Source of the DNA: an uncultured Alistipes sp.
GTDB lineage: Bacteria > Bacteroidota > Bacteroidia > Bacteroidales > Rikenellaceae
DNA length: 64,000 bases
Assembly (NCBI GenBank): GCA_944321175.1
Contig: CALUKI010000005.1
Span: 21,965 to 85,964, forward strand
Direction of reading: 5' to 3'
The position numbers were made by a program, and so were the translations under genes. The notes beneath the pieces are model-generated. The model was not told the origin of the DNA. It was given only the letters and a program-made list of their open reading frames with translations, and did no database searches. Shown one piece after another: positions 17,526 through 27,346 of this stretch (positions within the stretch are counted from its first letter, which is position 1; every line of letters begins with the position of its first letter).

Positions 17526-19219
17526 ATGTTTCGTCATACCGCATCTTTTACATATTGCATGCTCCTTTGTCTGGTGACGGCCGGAATCTCGGCGGCACCC
17601 CACAGTCCGGCCCATTTCGAGGGGGGGGGAATCCGCTCTATCCGCTGACGCTCAATCAAGAGCAACTGCTTGAGTGCCTCGACTCCCTCGTCAACAATCG
17701 ATCGGGCCAACTTGCCATCAAGCAACTTCGGCTCAACACCTATCGGGAAAATCTCCATAAAGGGCACAACGCAGAGGAAAAGTACACCGCCTGCCTTTAC
17801 CTGTATGAAGAGTTCAGCAAGCTGAAAAACGATTCGGCGCTCTATTACAGCAATCTCCTCAGCAAATACGCCCGACAGACCAGGGATGTCCGAAAGATCA
17901 ATACGGCACAACTCGCCCGCAGCATGATGTTCATCTACGCGGGAATGTACAAGGCCGCAGCCGATCTGCTGAATCAAATCCCGGCCGACAGCACAAAAGT
18001 CGATCTGGTAGATTATTACAAAACCTATTTCCAACTCTACCATGTGATGGCGCAGACCTCATCACCGGGACAGCTCAAACTGGAATACGAACATACAAAA
18101 CGCCTCTACCGGGACTCCGTTCTCCAGATTGTCGATACCGGACGACTGACCTGCAAACTGATGAAACACAGTCAGCGGATGGAGGAGAACGGAGATCCGA
18201 ATGAAAGCATTCAGGAGATGGGCCGCGCCCTGCTCGATGAAAAAAACAACATGCACGACCGGGCCGTCATCTCGCACAGTCTGGCCGATGCCTATGAACA
18301 ATTGGGCGATCTCAAAATGACAAAACGATATCGGACTCTCGCGGCCATTTATGATCTTAAAACGCCCATTCTCCAATACAGCGCATTACCCTGTCTGGCT
18401 CAAATATTGTTTCACGAAGGAGACGTTTTTCGGGCAACGCGCTATATAACCCGAAGCCTGCAGGATGCCATCGAATGCAACGCCGTCAACCGAGTCCTTA
18501 TCGCATCGCGGTCGATGATCGACATCAACCACTCTTTCCTGCAGCAGATAGAACGGCATCATCTTCGTTTGATAATGGTATTGATCAGTCTCGCCGTGGC
18601 GGTCGTTCTGCTCTCCGTAATCCTCTTCATCACACTGCGGCAGAAGAATACCATCAAACGGCTCCAGAAACAGCACGCCGACGACAACGCCCGGCTTGTC
18701 GAACTCAACGAACAGCTGATCCGGATCAACCGGCACCAAGAGTCTATCAACGAGGAGCTGTCGAAGGCAAACTCCGTAAAGGACAAATACCTGCGATACT
18801 ACATGCAGCTCAGTACGCTCTATATCAACAAACTTGAGCGCTACCGGCTGCACCTCTACAAGACGTTCAATTCGTTCGGGTTGGACCGCCTCCTGCGCGA
18901 ACTGCGTTCGCTGTCGCTCATCGAACAGGAGTACAAGGACTTCTTTCGTGAGTTCGATTCGGTCTTTCTCTCGATCTATCCGCATTTCATAGAACAGGCC
19001 AATGCCCTGCTTCAAGAGTCGGAACGGCTCAAAAAAGCAACGCTCAACACCGAATTCAGACTATTGGCTGTCATCCGGCTCGGCATTACCGACAATGCCC
19101 AGATCGCCCAGTTCCTGCACATCTCCATCAACACGGTTTACACCTATCGCAACAGACTGCGGAATGCTGCACTCGGATCACCCGCAGGGTTCGAAGAGGA
19201 GATCATGAAAATTCATTGA
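17526..19219 (+). CDS. DUF6377 membrane regulator, interrupted by a G9 tract after its signal peptide
   Basis: From ATG 17526 the product begins MFRHTASFTYCMLLCLVTAG, a clear signal peptide, reads to FEGG at the G9 tract (17621-17629) and stops after 35 codons. The body continues in another frame (NPLYPLTLNQEQLLECLDSL...): TPR-like periplasmic helices, one membrane span (LIMVLISLAVAVVLLSVILF), a coiled coil, and a C-terminal HTH (LLAVIRLGITDNAQIAQFLH, then NTVYTYRNRLRNAAL), as in DUF6377 proteins. G10 or G7 joins both parts into about 564 or 563 residues. An internal ATG (17555) opens the body frame but encodes no signal peptide. It probably regulates the operon at 19546-28942; that link is inferred from adjacency. 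Confidence 0.8.
17621..17629 (+). repeat. G9 homopolymer in the DUF6377 gene
   Basis: Nine consecutive G, about 32 codons into the gene, at the junction of signal peptide and mature region. The frames on the two sides do not match at nine G and match at ten or seven. Candidate slipped-strand (phase-variable) tract. Confidence 0.85.
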
Positions 19220-19356
19220 TCCGCCCCGTTTTCTACAGCAAAATCCGAGAACCATTTTTGATATGCCGCTTATATAATCGCATCGGCATGCCACAATAAA
19301 TGCGTTGTATATCAACATAATACAACAATCCAAAATTCATATTTTCATTGGACGTC

Positions 19357-19407
19357 TTTGATTGCCGTCCGATGTTCTCCTAATTTCGTGAAACGAAAAT
19401 TTCACGA
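19357..19407 (+). promoter_or_regulatory. putative promoter and operator of the GLUG-SusCD operon
   Basis: TTTG (19357-19360), 20 nt, TAATTTCG (19381-19388; one mismatch to TAnnTTTG). An inverted repeat TCGTGAAA-6 nt-TTTCACGA (19386-19407) starts within the -7 element and covers the predicted transcript start, a natural place for a regulator or a 5' RNA hairpin. A leader of about 150 nt precedes the ATG at 19546. The rest of 19220-19545 is AT-rich without a gene. Confidence 0.45.
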
Positions 19408-19545
19408 GCCGAACCGGTGTATTCTGCCGACAAGCCAACCATATGTATACTGTAACCGCACAACCCTGAAAAAGAACCTCTGCCCGACTGAGAGCCAAGC
19501 TCACACGGCTGATCATAATTTTTTCATTAACCTAAATTCTACATT

Positions 19546-21990
19546 ATGAGAAAATCTCTGCTTTTCGTTGCAAAGATGTTCCTTGTCGCATTGTTCCCAT
19601 TTGTGACCTCTTGCGGCATCGACGATGTGGATGCGGAAGACGGGGCCATCGTGTTCGAACTGTACGACGACGAAGGCTCCCTCGTCGAAGGACTTCAAAG
19701 TATGAAGTTCGGAGAAACGACCGCTTACACGCTCAAAAGCGCATTCGTCACCTATACGGAGGTAATTGCTCCGACAGGTTGGAAGTGCAGCGTCATCCCC
19801 AGTTCGCGGAGTTGCACGATCTCGGCTCCCGCACTCTCCGATCTGGAAGCCGAAGCCGGCGGCGATATTACAATCAATATCCAATCGCAGAGAGGCCGCA
19901 CGTTGTCCTACACCATCAAGGTTGCGGCGCTCGAAGATGATGTCGTACTGACATTCGACGGTTCGGCGACAACCGACCGGCTGATCTACTCCTACGGAAA
20001 GAGCCTGACCTATACATACTCAAGTGAAAACGTCGTCTCGCTCGACGTCGAAATGCCGGCAGGCTGGACATACGAGAATGATCTTGACGCCGGAACATTG
20101 ACCGTCACGGCCCCGTCCAAGGAGTTCGAGAACCCGACCCTGATCGGAGATGTGAAGGTTACTCCGCTGAGTATCCGCAGCACGGCTGGCGAAAGTTCAA
20201 CCATCCCCGTTGAATTGTCCACCAAGATGCCGGTCATCGAGTTCCAGCAGGAGGCATACCGGTTCAAGTTCAGCGAACAAATGGATATCCCCTGCACGCT
20301 CAGCTACATCGACCAGTGCAATATCACAAAACCTGACGGTTGGACGGCAACGCTCGATAAAGATAATTCTCTGTTGAAAGTAACTGCCCCTGCAGCCGAC
20401 AGCGGTACAACATACGGAACGCTCGTATTCGATGCGGCGTCCGAAGATGGTCTCACAGACTCATTCCAACTCGATGTCGCAATCTATGGCATCTCGACAG
20501 CCGATGAGTTCATCGCCTTTGGCGAGGCCGTCACCGCAGGGACTCCGCTCGACGACTATACCCTTGACAACGAGATCATCCTCCATCAGAATATCGACCT
20601 CAGCACCTCGCAACTGATGACCTTCGTCGGTTCGGCAGAACAACCTTTCGCCGGAGTCTTCAACGGAAACGGGAAAACAATCAATGTCGCCCTCAGCGAT
20701 CTGGAAGATACAAAAGAGATAGGATTGTTCCATACCCTCGGTGCTACGGCCGCAGTGAAAAATCTCACCATTGCAGGACAAATGAACATCGCTACGCTCA
20801 ATCCGGTCGTCGCAGGCGTTTTGTGTGCCTATAATGCCGGTGCGGCGTTGACCGACATCACGAACACCGCAGACATTACTTACACAGGAGCGAAATCCAG
20901 CAGTACAATGGGACATATCGGCGGTCTGGTAGGACAAGCTACTGTCGGTTCGGTCTATACAAATTGCCAAAACACAGGTAAATTCACATTCACACAGTCC
21001 GTACGTTCGATCGCTATCGGCGGCATTATCGGCAGCGCCGCAAATGAAACGGTCGGATCGCTGGTAAATTGCTCAAACAAAGGAGCATTCACGCTTACTC
21101 TCGCCGACATCGGACAAGATTCCGGTCGTATCGGAGGGTTGGTCGGTATGACTGAAGTTGCAGAATGGAGCTACACGGATTGTACGAACGAAGGTGCTTT
21201 CACAATGGATTTCGGCGGTACGAACCGTCAATTCCATTCGCTGGGCGGTATTCTCGGATACGGATACGGATCCTTCACTCGGTGTACCAATGCCGGAGCA
21301 ATTACCATGAATAATGCATTGTCGGCAAACCGCCGTATCGGAGGTATTGCAGGATGTATTGGTTCCGACAACGGAAACGGAAAGTTGTCTTTGACTTTGA
21401 TCGATTGTCACAATACAGCCGATTTCGCCCTTACAACCAATTATGCCGGAGGATTGATCGGCATCGCAGAGAAAATGAAGGCCGGATTGATCGAAGACTG
21501 TACCAACAGGGGAAATCTATCCAACCCCAATACGAATCTGGCTAGTGACAAAGTGCCCAATCAGTTCGGCGGTATCATCGGTTGCGCATACGGAAACTGC
21601 ACGATCAAGAATTGCAAGAACTACGGCAATATCTCTGGATTGGTACGTTATCGCGCAGCAGGTATCCTCTCCGGTGTCCGGAATGCAAACAATCGGATAG
21701 AAAATTGTGAAAATCACGGTAATCTGAATATTCAAACCATCGAAGCCGCAACCACTGCATTCCCGATTGTTGCCGGAATCGTCACAATTGAAAATGAATG
21801 CGTAATGACGATTCGTACATGTACGAACACCGGATCTATCACGGCTACCGTCAAGAGCGCAGAATGTGTCGATCCTGTCTATGTCTATCAGAAAGCAATC
21901 GAAAGCGGCAAAGCCGATCAAACAGATTGCGACGAGATTTCGAAGAGCAATTCGGCCGGAACGGTAATCAACATTACCTTGAAAGAGTAA
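19546..21990 (+). CDS. large lipoprotein with Ig/BACON-like modules and GLUG-type repeats
   Basis: 814 residues. A lipoprotein signal peptide ends FPFVTSC (acylated Cys about residue 23). Residues about 30-330 hold several beta-sandwich repeats with recurring phrases (IAPTGWKCSV, EMPAGWTYEN, TKPDGWTATL). From about 360 (PFAGVFNGNGKTINVAL) comes a beta-helix with GLUG-like motifs: IGGLVGQA, IGGIIGSA, IGGLVGMT, LGGILGYG, IGGIAGCI, AGGLIGIA, FGGIIGCA. It is probably outer-membrane anchored and could be a surface binding or adhesion module. It lies 28 bp before susC. Its composition is more AT-rich than the SusC gene. No enzymatic motif was seen. Confidence 0.82.
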   Translation: MRKSLLFVAKMFLVALFPFVTSCGIDDVDAEDGAIVFELYDDEGSLVEGLQSMKFGETTAYTLKSAFVTYTEVIAPTGWKCSVIPSSRSCTISAPALSDLEAEAGGDITINIQSQRGRTLSYTIKVAALEDDVVLTFDGSATTDRLIYSYGKSLTYTYSSENVVSLDVEMPAGWTYENDLDAGTLTVTAPSKEFENPTLIGDVKVTPLSIRSTAGESSTIPVELSTKMPVIEFQQEAYRFKFSEQMDIPCTLSYIDQCNITKPDGWTATLDKDNSLLKVTAPAADSGTTYGTLVFDAASEDGLTDSFQLDVAIYGISTADEFIAFGEAVTAGTPLDDYTLDNEIILHQNIDLSTSQLMTFVGSAEQPFAGVFNGNGKTINVALSDLEDTKEIGLFHTLGATAAVKNLTIAGQMNIATLNPVVAGVLCAYNAGAALTDITNTADITYTGAKSSSTMGHIGGLVGQATVGSVYTNCQNTGKFTFTQSVRSIAIGGIIGSAANETVGSLVNCSNKGAFTLTLADIGQDSGRIGGLVGMTEVAEWSYTDCTNEGAFTMDFGGTNRQFHSLGGILGYGYGSFTRCTNAGAITMNNALSANRRIGGIAGCIGSDNGNGKLSLTLIDCHNTADFALTTNYAGGLIGIAEKMKAGLIEDCTNRGNLSNPNTNLASDKVPNQFGGIIGCAYGNCTIKNCKNYGNISGLVRYRAAGILSGVRNANNRIENCENHGNLNIQTIEAATTAFPIVAGIVTIENECVMTIRTCTNTGSITATVKSAECVDPVYVYQKAIESGKADQTDCDEISKSNSAGTVINITLKE

Positions 21991-22018
21991 CTATTAACCT
22001 TTTAGAACGCACTTAGTT

Positions 22019-25000
22019 ATGAAGAGATACTTTTTATCAGCTCTGATTTTCTGTCTGTTCTGTCTGGGTGAGGCCGTCACGGCCTCCCCGGCCAAAACGG
22101 CGGAAGCTCCGGCCGTCCAGTCCCAGACATCCGCACTGAACGTATCCGGTTTCATCAAGGATGACAAGGGGGACCCCATGATCGGTGTAACCATCGTCAT
22201 CAAAGGCACCACACAGGGTACCGTCTCGAACGCCGACGGCAGCTACAACATCGGCGTTCCCTACGGCGGCGCCACCCTCATGATCTCCTATATCGGATAT
22301 GCCCCGCAGGAGATCAATGTAAACAACCGTACCAGAATCGACATCACGCTCATCGAGGACAGCAAAGCCCTCGAAGAGGTTGTCGTTGTCGGTTACAACG
22401 TCCAGAAGAAGGAGACGATCACAGGTTCGATCTCGACCATTACCACCAAAGACCTCAAGCAATCCCCTACGGCCAACATCAACAATGCGCTGGCCGGACG
22501 TATGCCGGGTCTGCTCGTAAACCAGTTCAACGGCGGAGAGCCCGGCAACGATGCCGCACAGCTCAATATTCGCGGCGTTTCAACCTACGGGCAATCGGGC
22601 GTCATCATGATCGTCGATGGTATCGAACGGGACATGAGCTACCTTGCGCCCGATGAAATCGAGACCTTCACCATCCTCAAGGATGCATCGGCGACCGCAC
22701 CCTACGGTATCCGAGGTGCAAACGGCGTGATCGTTGTCACGACGAAACGCGGTCGCAAGGGCGAAAAACCGACTGTCGATTTCAAGGCCTCGGTAGGTGT
22801 CAGCGAACCCATCCGCTATCCGGATTACCTCGGTTCGGCCGACTATGCAACCCTGTACAACGAAGCGATGCTGAACGACAATCCTTCATTGTCCCCCGAC
22901 GATCCTTCGCTCTTCACACAGGAGTCGATCGACAACTTCCGCCGTGCAAAAGGCGACAACTCCGACGGACTGGGATACAACTGGGACTACTTCGACTACG
23001 CGTTCCAGCCCTCGATCCTGCAGGATTACAGCCTTTCGGTGCGAGGCGGATCGGACCGTGCCCGCTATTTCATTCTGGGAAGCTATTACAAGCAAGGAGG
23101 AAACTACAAACACTCGACGGCCGACAATGCCAACGATTTCCTGCGTTATAACTTCCGCGCCAACGTCGATGTCGATGCCACGAAACGGCTCAAGATTTCG
23201 GTCGATCTGGGAGCCCGCGTGACGGAATACACCTATCCCGGAGCAACGGCCGCCAACATCATCTCGCTGGCAAACACCCAGCCGCCCTATCTGCCCATCA
23301 TCCTCCCGAACAACCACAATGGCGTCAACGATGCGGATTTCGAGGAGAACGGCGGCTATCTGCTCTACGCCGACAACGATTACCGTTACAACATCCTCGG
23401 GCAACTGAACCGTTCGGGTTTCAGCAAACGTACCCGCCGCTACCTGCAGGGATCGTTCAAACTGAGCCATGATCTGGATTTCATCACCAAAGGATTGAGC
23501 GTCGCCGCACAATTCTCCTACGACACGTTCAACCAGCACACGATCGGCAACAGCGTGCCGACCCACTCGACGGGCAACCTGACCTATCCGGGCTACTCGA
23601 CATGGATGCTCCCCTCCGAATACAGTATCGACGAGTGGAAAAACAATGCCAACTACTGGATCCAGAACGGAACCTATGTAACGGCCAACCAGCGGACGAC
23701 GGACGACGCGCCGAGCAACAGCCTGAGCCATGCCAATCCGGAGGGCACATCCCGCTTCCAGGCCCGTCTGGACTATGCCCGCGAGTTCAATGACGAACAC
23801 AACGTAACGGCAATGCTGCTCTTCTATGTGCAAAACAAGATCGTCGGACGCGAGGTGCCCTACCGCTATCTGGGATTCTCCGGACGTGCAACCTACGATT
23901 ACAGGGACAAATATCTCTTCGAGTTCAATATCGGCTACAACGGCTCGGAGAACTTTGCCCGCGGACGCCGGTTCGGTGTCTTCCCCGCCGGTTCGATCGG
24001 ATGGGTCGTCACGCAGGAGCCCTTCATGCGCGATGTCCGCTGGCTCGACCACCTCAAACTGCGCGCTTCCTACGGTCTGGTCGGCAACGACCAGATCTCC
24101 GGCAGCCGTTTCGCCTACCTGCAGTACTACACGTCGGGAAGCACCATGGACATCTATTTCGGCGAGAACAAGAAAGGATACGGCACCTCGCTTGTCGAGG
24201 GCATATTCGCCAACCCGAACCTGACATGGGAGAAAGCCCGCAAGTTCAATTTCGGTATCGACGCCGAGATGTTCCATCAGCAGCTGACGCTCTCGATCGA
24301 CATCTTTAAGGAGCACCGTTATGACATCCTCACCTCGCTGGATGCCGATGACAAACTCGGATTCCCCTATATCGTAGGACAAACCGCGCCGATCATCAAT
24401 TCCGGTATCGTCGATAATCACGGTTTCGAATTCGAACTCGGCTGGAACGGCCGTATCGGAACGCATTTCCGCTACTACATCCGGCCGAATCTCACCTTCG
24501 CCCGCAACAAGGTCGTTTTCTGCAATGAGATCAGCTATATCGACAGCAACGGCCGTGACTGCCCCTGGCGCTACCAGACCGGACGGCGCATCGGAGAAAA
24601 CTTCTGCTATATCTTCGACCATTTCGTCGCCGACCAGGCTGAAGCCGACCGCCTGAATGCAATGAATGGAGGCAGCGGTTTCGCTATCTGGGGCCCCGTA
24701 CAACCGGGCGATGTCGTGTACAAGGACATGAACGGCGACGGCGTGGTCAACAACTACGACCGGGCAGCCATTGGAAATCCCCGTACTCCCGAACTGCAGT
24801 TCGGTATTCCGGTGGGCTTCTCCTACAAAGGATTCGACTTCAGCATGCTGTGGCAAGGCTCAACGCTCTGCTCCGTACAGCTCAGCGGTCCCGCCGTATG
24901 GGACTTCCCGCTCTACGACCAGTCGCGAACGGGCAAGGTGCGCCGCATGCACCTCAACCGCTGGACTCCGAAAACGGCCGATACGGCAACCTATCCCGCC

Positions 25001-25285
25001 CTGCACTACGGAATTCACAACAACAACAAACAGCAATATTCGAGCCTCTTCCTCTACGACGCTTCGTATATCCGTCTGAAGAATGTCGAAATCGGATACA
25101 CCCTGCCGAAGGCATGGACATCCAAAGCCAGCATTCAGAGCGTCCGCATCTATCTGCAGGGGCTGAACCTGCTGACATTCGACCGTCTGGGCGATGTGGA
25201 TATGGATCCCGAAGTGAAGAACGGCGACGGCAGCTGGTTCCCCGTTCAGCGCGTCGTAAATCTCGGTATCAACATGACATTCTAA
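22019..25285 (+). CDS. SusC/RagA-type TonB-dependent outer-membrane transporter
   Basis: 1088 residues. Signal peptide (to about 23), a carboxypeptidase-regulatory-like domain (VSGFIKDDKGDPMIGVTIVI), then the TonB-box/plug start (LEEVVVVGYNVQKKETITGS), the SusC plug motif (LNIRGVSTYGQ, IMIVDGIERD, ATAPYGIRGANGVIVVTTKR), and a 22-strand barrel ending VVNLGINMTF. It imports a ligand delivered by the SusD partner, powered by TonB-ExbBD. Substrate unknown. It sits within GLUG protein-SusC-SusD-phosphoesterase. Confidence 0.96.
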   Translation: MKRYFLSALIFCLFCLGEAVTASPAKTAEAPAVQSQTSALNVSGFIKDDKGDPMIGVTIVIKGTTQGTVSNADGSYNIGVPYGGATLMISYIGYAPQEINVNNRTRIDITLIEDSKALEEVVVVGYNVQKKETITGSISTITTKDLKQSPTANINNALAGRMPGLLVNQFNGGEPGNDAAQLNIRGVSTYGQSGVIMIVDGIERDMSYLAPDEIETFTILKDASATAPYGIRGANGVIVVTTKRGRKGEKPTVDFKASVGVSEPIRYPDYLGSADYATLYNEAMLNDNPSLSPDDPSLFTQESIDNFRRAKGDNSDGLGYNWDYFDYAFQPSILQDYSLSVRGGSDRARYFILGSYYKQGGNYKHSTADNANDFLRYNFRANVDVDATKRLKISVDLGARVTEYTYPGATAANIISLANTQPPYLPIILPNNHNGVNDADFEENGGYLLYADNDYRYNILGQLNRSGFSKRTRRYLQGSFKLSHDLDFITKGLSVAAQFSYDTFNQHTIGNSVPTHSTGNLTYPGYSTWMLPSEYSIDEWKNNANYWIQNGTYVTANQRTTDDAPSNSLSHANPEGTSRFQARLDYAREFNDEHNVTAMLLFYVQNKIVGREVPYRYLGFSGRATYDYRDKYLFEFNIGYNGSENFARGRRFGVFPAGSIGWVVTQEPFMRDVRWLDHLKLRASYGLVGNDQISGSRFAYLQYYTSGSTMDIYFGENKKGYGTSLVEGIFANPNLTWEKARKFNFGIDAEMFHQQLTLSIDIFKEHRYDILTSLDADDKLGFPYIVGQTAPIINSGIVDNHGFEFELGWNGRIGTHFRYYIRPNLTFARNKVVFCNEISYIDSNGRDCPWRYQTGRRIGENFCYIFDHFVADQAEADRLNAMNGGSGFAIWGPVQPGDVVYKDMNGDGVVNNYDRAAIGNPRTPELQFGIPVGFSYKGFDFSMLWQGSTLCSVQLSGPAVWDFPLYDQSRTGKVRRMHLNRWTPKTADTATYPALHYGIHNNNKQQYSSLFLYDASYIRLKNVEIGYTLPKAWTSKASIQSVRIYLQGLNLLTFDRLGDVDMDPEVKNGDGSWFPVQRVVNLGINMTF

Positions 25286-25308
25286 CATTACATAAAACAA
25301 CGCACACT

Positions 25309-27288
25309 ATGAAAAATACCATAAAACTGCTGCTCCTTGGCTGTACGGCCCTGCTTCTGGGCGCCTGCGAGGACTACCTCGACAAAACGCCGCAGGGAGA
25401 CAAAACCGAAGAGGATGTGTTTACCCGTTTCAATGAGACGGAATCGCTTATCAATCGACTCTACTTTTATGTCCGCGCTGCGGATCAACCCCTCGTGCAT
25501 ATCCGTTACTTCAGCGATTCGGCCTGCACCGACGAGTGTGAAGGTTCCTCGGCGGAAAACGGATGGTCGAACAAATTCAACGAGGGTGACTGGGAACCCG
25601 GCTCGCAACTCTACACGAGCTGCAACGCTACGACCAATACCGGAGCATGCCACACTTTCTGGCCGGCGCTCTACCAGGATATCCGGTGTGCAAACGTCAT
25701 TCTGGAAGGAATCGAGAAATACAATACGCCCGATTCGGAGATCCGGCCCGGAACCTTGTCGAAGCGTATCGGCGAAGTACTCTTCCTGCGTGCCTACCTG
25801 CACTATTGCGTGCTGAAAAGCTACGGAGAGTGTCCCTATGTCGATTATACGGTCGATCCCAACAACCTGCCGGCGTTCGAACGGGAAAACGTACATTCGA
25901 TCGTCGAAAAGATCTGCCGCGACTGCGACGAAGCATACGCCCGCGTACCGGAGCGTTACCTCGCCGAGGAGTTCGGACGGGTAGAGAAGGGCGCCTGCCT
26001 TGCACTGAAGGCCATGGCCCGCTGGATCGCCGCCACTCCGCTTTACAACGGTTCGACGCTCAAGGGCGATACGCGGAATTACGCCTCCGAATACCAGCGC
26101 TACGACCCTGCCCGCTGGGACGCCGCTGCGGCTGCCGCCAAGGCCGTGATCGATTATACGACCGAAACCGGCGAAAAACGCTACACCCTCTATCAGGGAG
26201 CGGACAAGAGCCAGACGACAAACTTCGGCGGAGTGGACGAGAGCAACGGGATGGTTTACACCCGGCTCTGGGAGTTGTTCAGCGGTACGACACGCTCGCT
26301 GGAGGCCAAGAAGACCGAGTGGATTTTCTTCTTCCAGCAAGCAAAGACCGTCGGATACCACAACGACATGTATCCGCCTTCGTCGCAGGGGCAGGCCCGC
26401 GAAGTGCCTGTACAGGAGCAGGTCGATGAATACGAAGTCATCGGTCCCGACGGATACGGCTACCCGATCTATGCGCTCAAAGAGAACCACAAGGCGCTCT
26501 ACGGAAATCTGATTTCGGAGGAAGAGATGGCAAAAGCCTATGACGATGAGAATCCCTATGTCAATCGCGACCCCCGCTTCTACCGCGACATCATCTACCA
26601 CGGAGCGATGTTCAAGGGGCAATGGATCAATACCGCAACGGGGGCAGATGCCATCAATGCCGCGAATTCGACCACAACGGGATATTTCACGCACAAATAC
26701 CTCGACGGCTACTACACCAAGGGCATGTCGGGCGACTGGGCTTTCGACGGCATTCTGATCCGCCTGGGGACGATCTATCTCGTCTATGCCGAATCGGTAA
26801 CACGGTCGAAAGGCGCGACGGAGGAGGTCTATAACATGTTGAACGAATTGCGGGCCCGCTCGTTCATGGCACCCATTCCGCCGGCGGCAAAGACCAACAA
26901 GGAGCTGCTGCTCGACTACATCCTGCGCGAACGCCGCGTGGAACTCTACCACGAAAAGAGCCGCTTCTTCTCCACGCGGTTCTACCTCGAACCCACCAGC
27001 GACACGGAGCTCGCAAAGGAGAGCCAGTGGAACTCGCTGCCCGGAACAAACGACGAAAAGGCGCAACAGTACTTTGCCAAGTATGGTGCTTATCCCAAGA
27101 CCCAGCATCGTATCTGCGGCATGCGGCCGGTGGAAGATCCCAACGGAAAGATCGAAGTCGGAGGCAAAAAATACCGCATGGAGCGCTTCTGGAAGGAGGA
27201 TCGCGTATTCTTGGAGAAACACTATCTCTTCCCGATTCCTACCGAGGAGCTGCAACGGGCAAATATCCCGCAGAACCCCAACTGGTAG
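25309..27288 (+). CDS. SusD/RagB-type nutrient-binding lipoprotein
   Basis: 659 residues from ATG 25309 (MKNTIKLLLLGCTALLLGAC; lipobox Cys20), then EDYLDKTPQGDKTEEDVF, the usual SusD N-terminus. TPR-like helices follow (RIGEVLFLRAYLHYCVLKSY, CLALKAMARWIAATPLYNGS), and the C-terminal RERRVELYHEKSRFFSTRFY and YLFPIPTEELQRANIPQNPN are typical. It caps SusC on the cell surface and captures substrate. The gap to susC is 23 bp. Confidence 0.96.
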   Translation: MKNTIKLLLLGCTALLLGACEDYLDKTPQGDKTEEDVFTRFNETESLINRLYFYVRAADQPLVHIRYFSDSACTDECEGSSAENGWSNKFNEGDWEPGSQLYTSCNATTNTGACHTFWPALYQDIRCANVILEGIEKYNTPDSEIRPGTLSKRIGEVLFLRAYLHYCVLKSYGECPYVDYTVDPNNLPAFERENVHSIVEKICRDCDEAYARVPERYLAEEFGRVEKGACLALKAMARWIAATPLYNGSTLKGDTRNYASEYQRYDPARWDAAAAAAKAVIDYTTETGEKRYTLYQGADKSQTTNFGGVDESNGMVYTRLWELFSGTTRSLEAKKTEWIFFFQQAKTVGYHNDMYPPSSQGQAREVPVQEQVDEYEVIGPDGYGYPIYALKENHKALYGNLISEEEMAKAYDDENPYVNRDPRFYRDIIYHGAMFKGQWINTATGADAINAANSTTTGYFTHKYLDGYYTKGMSGDWAFDGILIRLGTIYLVYAESVTRSKGATEEVYNMLNELRARSFMAPIPPAAKTNKELLLDYILRERRVELYHEKSRFFSTRFYLEPTSDTELAKESQWNSLPGTNDEKAQQYFAKYGAYPKTQHRICGMRPVEDPNGKIEVGGKKYRMERFWKEDRVFLEKHYLFPIPTEELQRANIPQNPNW

Positions 27289-27300
27289 TCCGATTATTTC

Positions 27301-27329
27301 GGAACAGCCGTTCATCGGACGGCTGTTCC
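27301..27329 (+). terminator. hairpin between susD and the phosphoesterase gene
   Basis: Perfect 11-bp stem GGAACAGCCGT / ACGGCTGTTCC with a 7-nt loop, 12 bp after the susD stop and 18 bp before the next ATG. There is no T tract; it may be a partial terminator or an mRNA-stability hairpin that lowers expression of the last gene. Confidence 0.45.
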
Positions 27330-27346
27330 TACATAAAATTCAAATT

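Noticed and set aside
17555..19219. ATG at 17555 as the real start of the DUF6377 protein
   Set aside because: It encodes no signal peptide although the protein needs export of its N-terminal half, and the promoter is spaced for the ATG at 17526.
22886..24856. 656-codon antisense frame inside susC, and a similar one over susD
   Set aside because: Mirror frames of conserved genes, with no start signal or family features.
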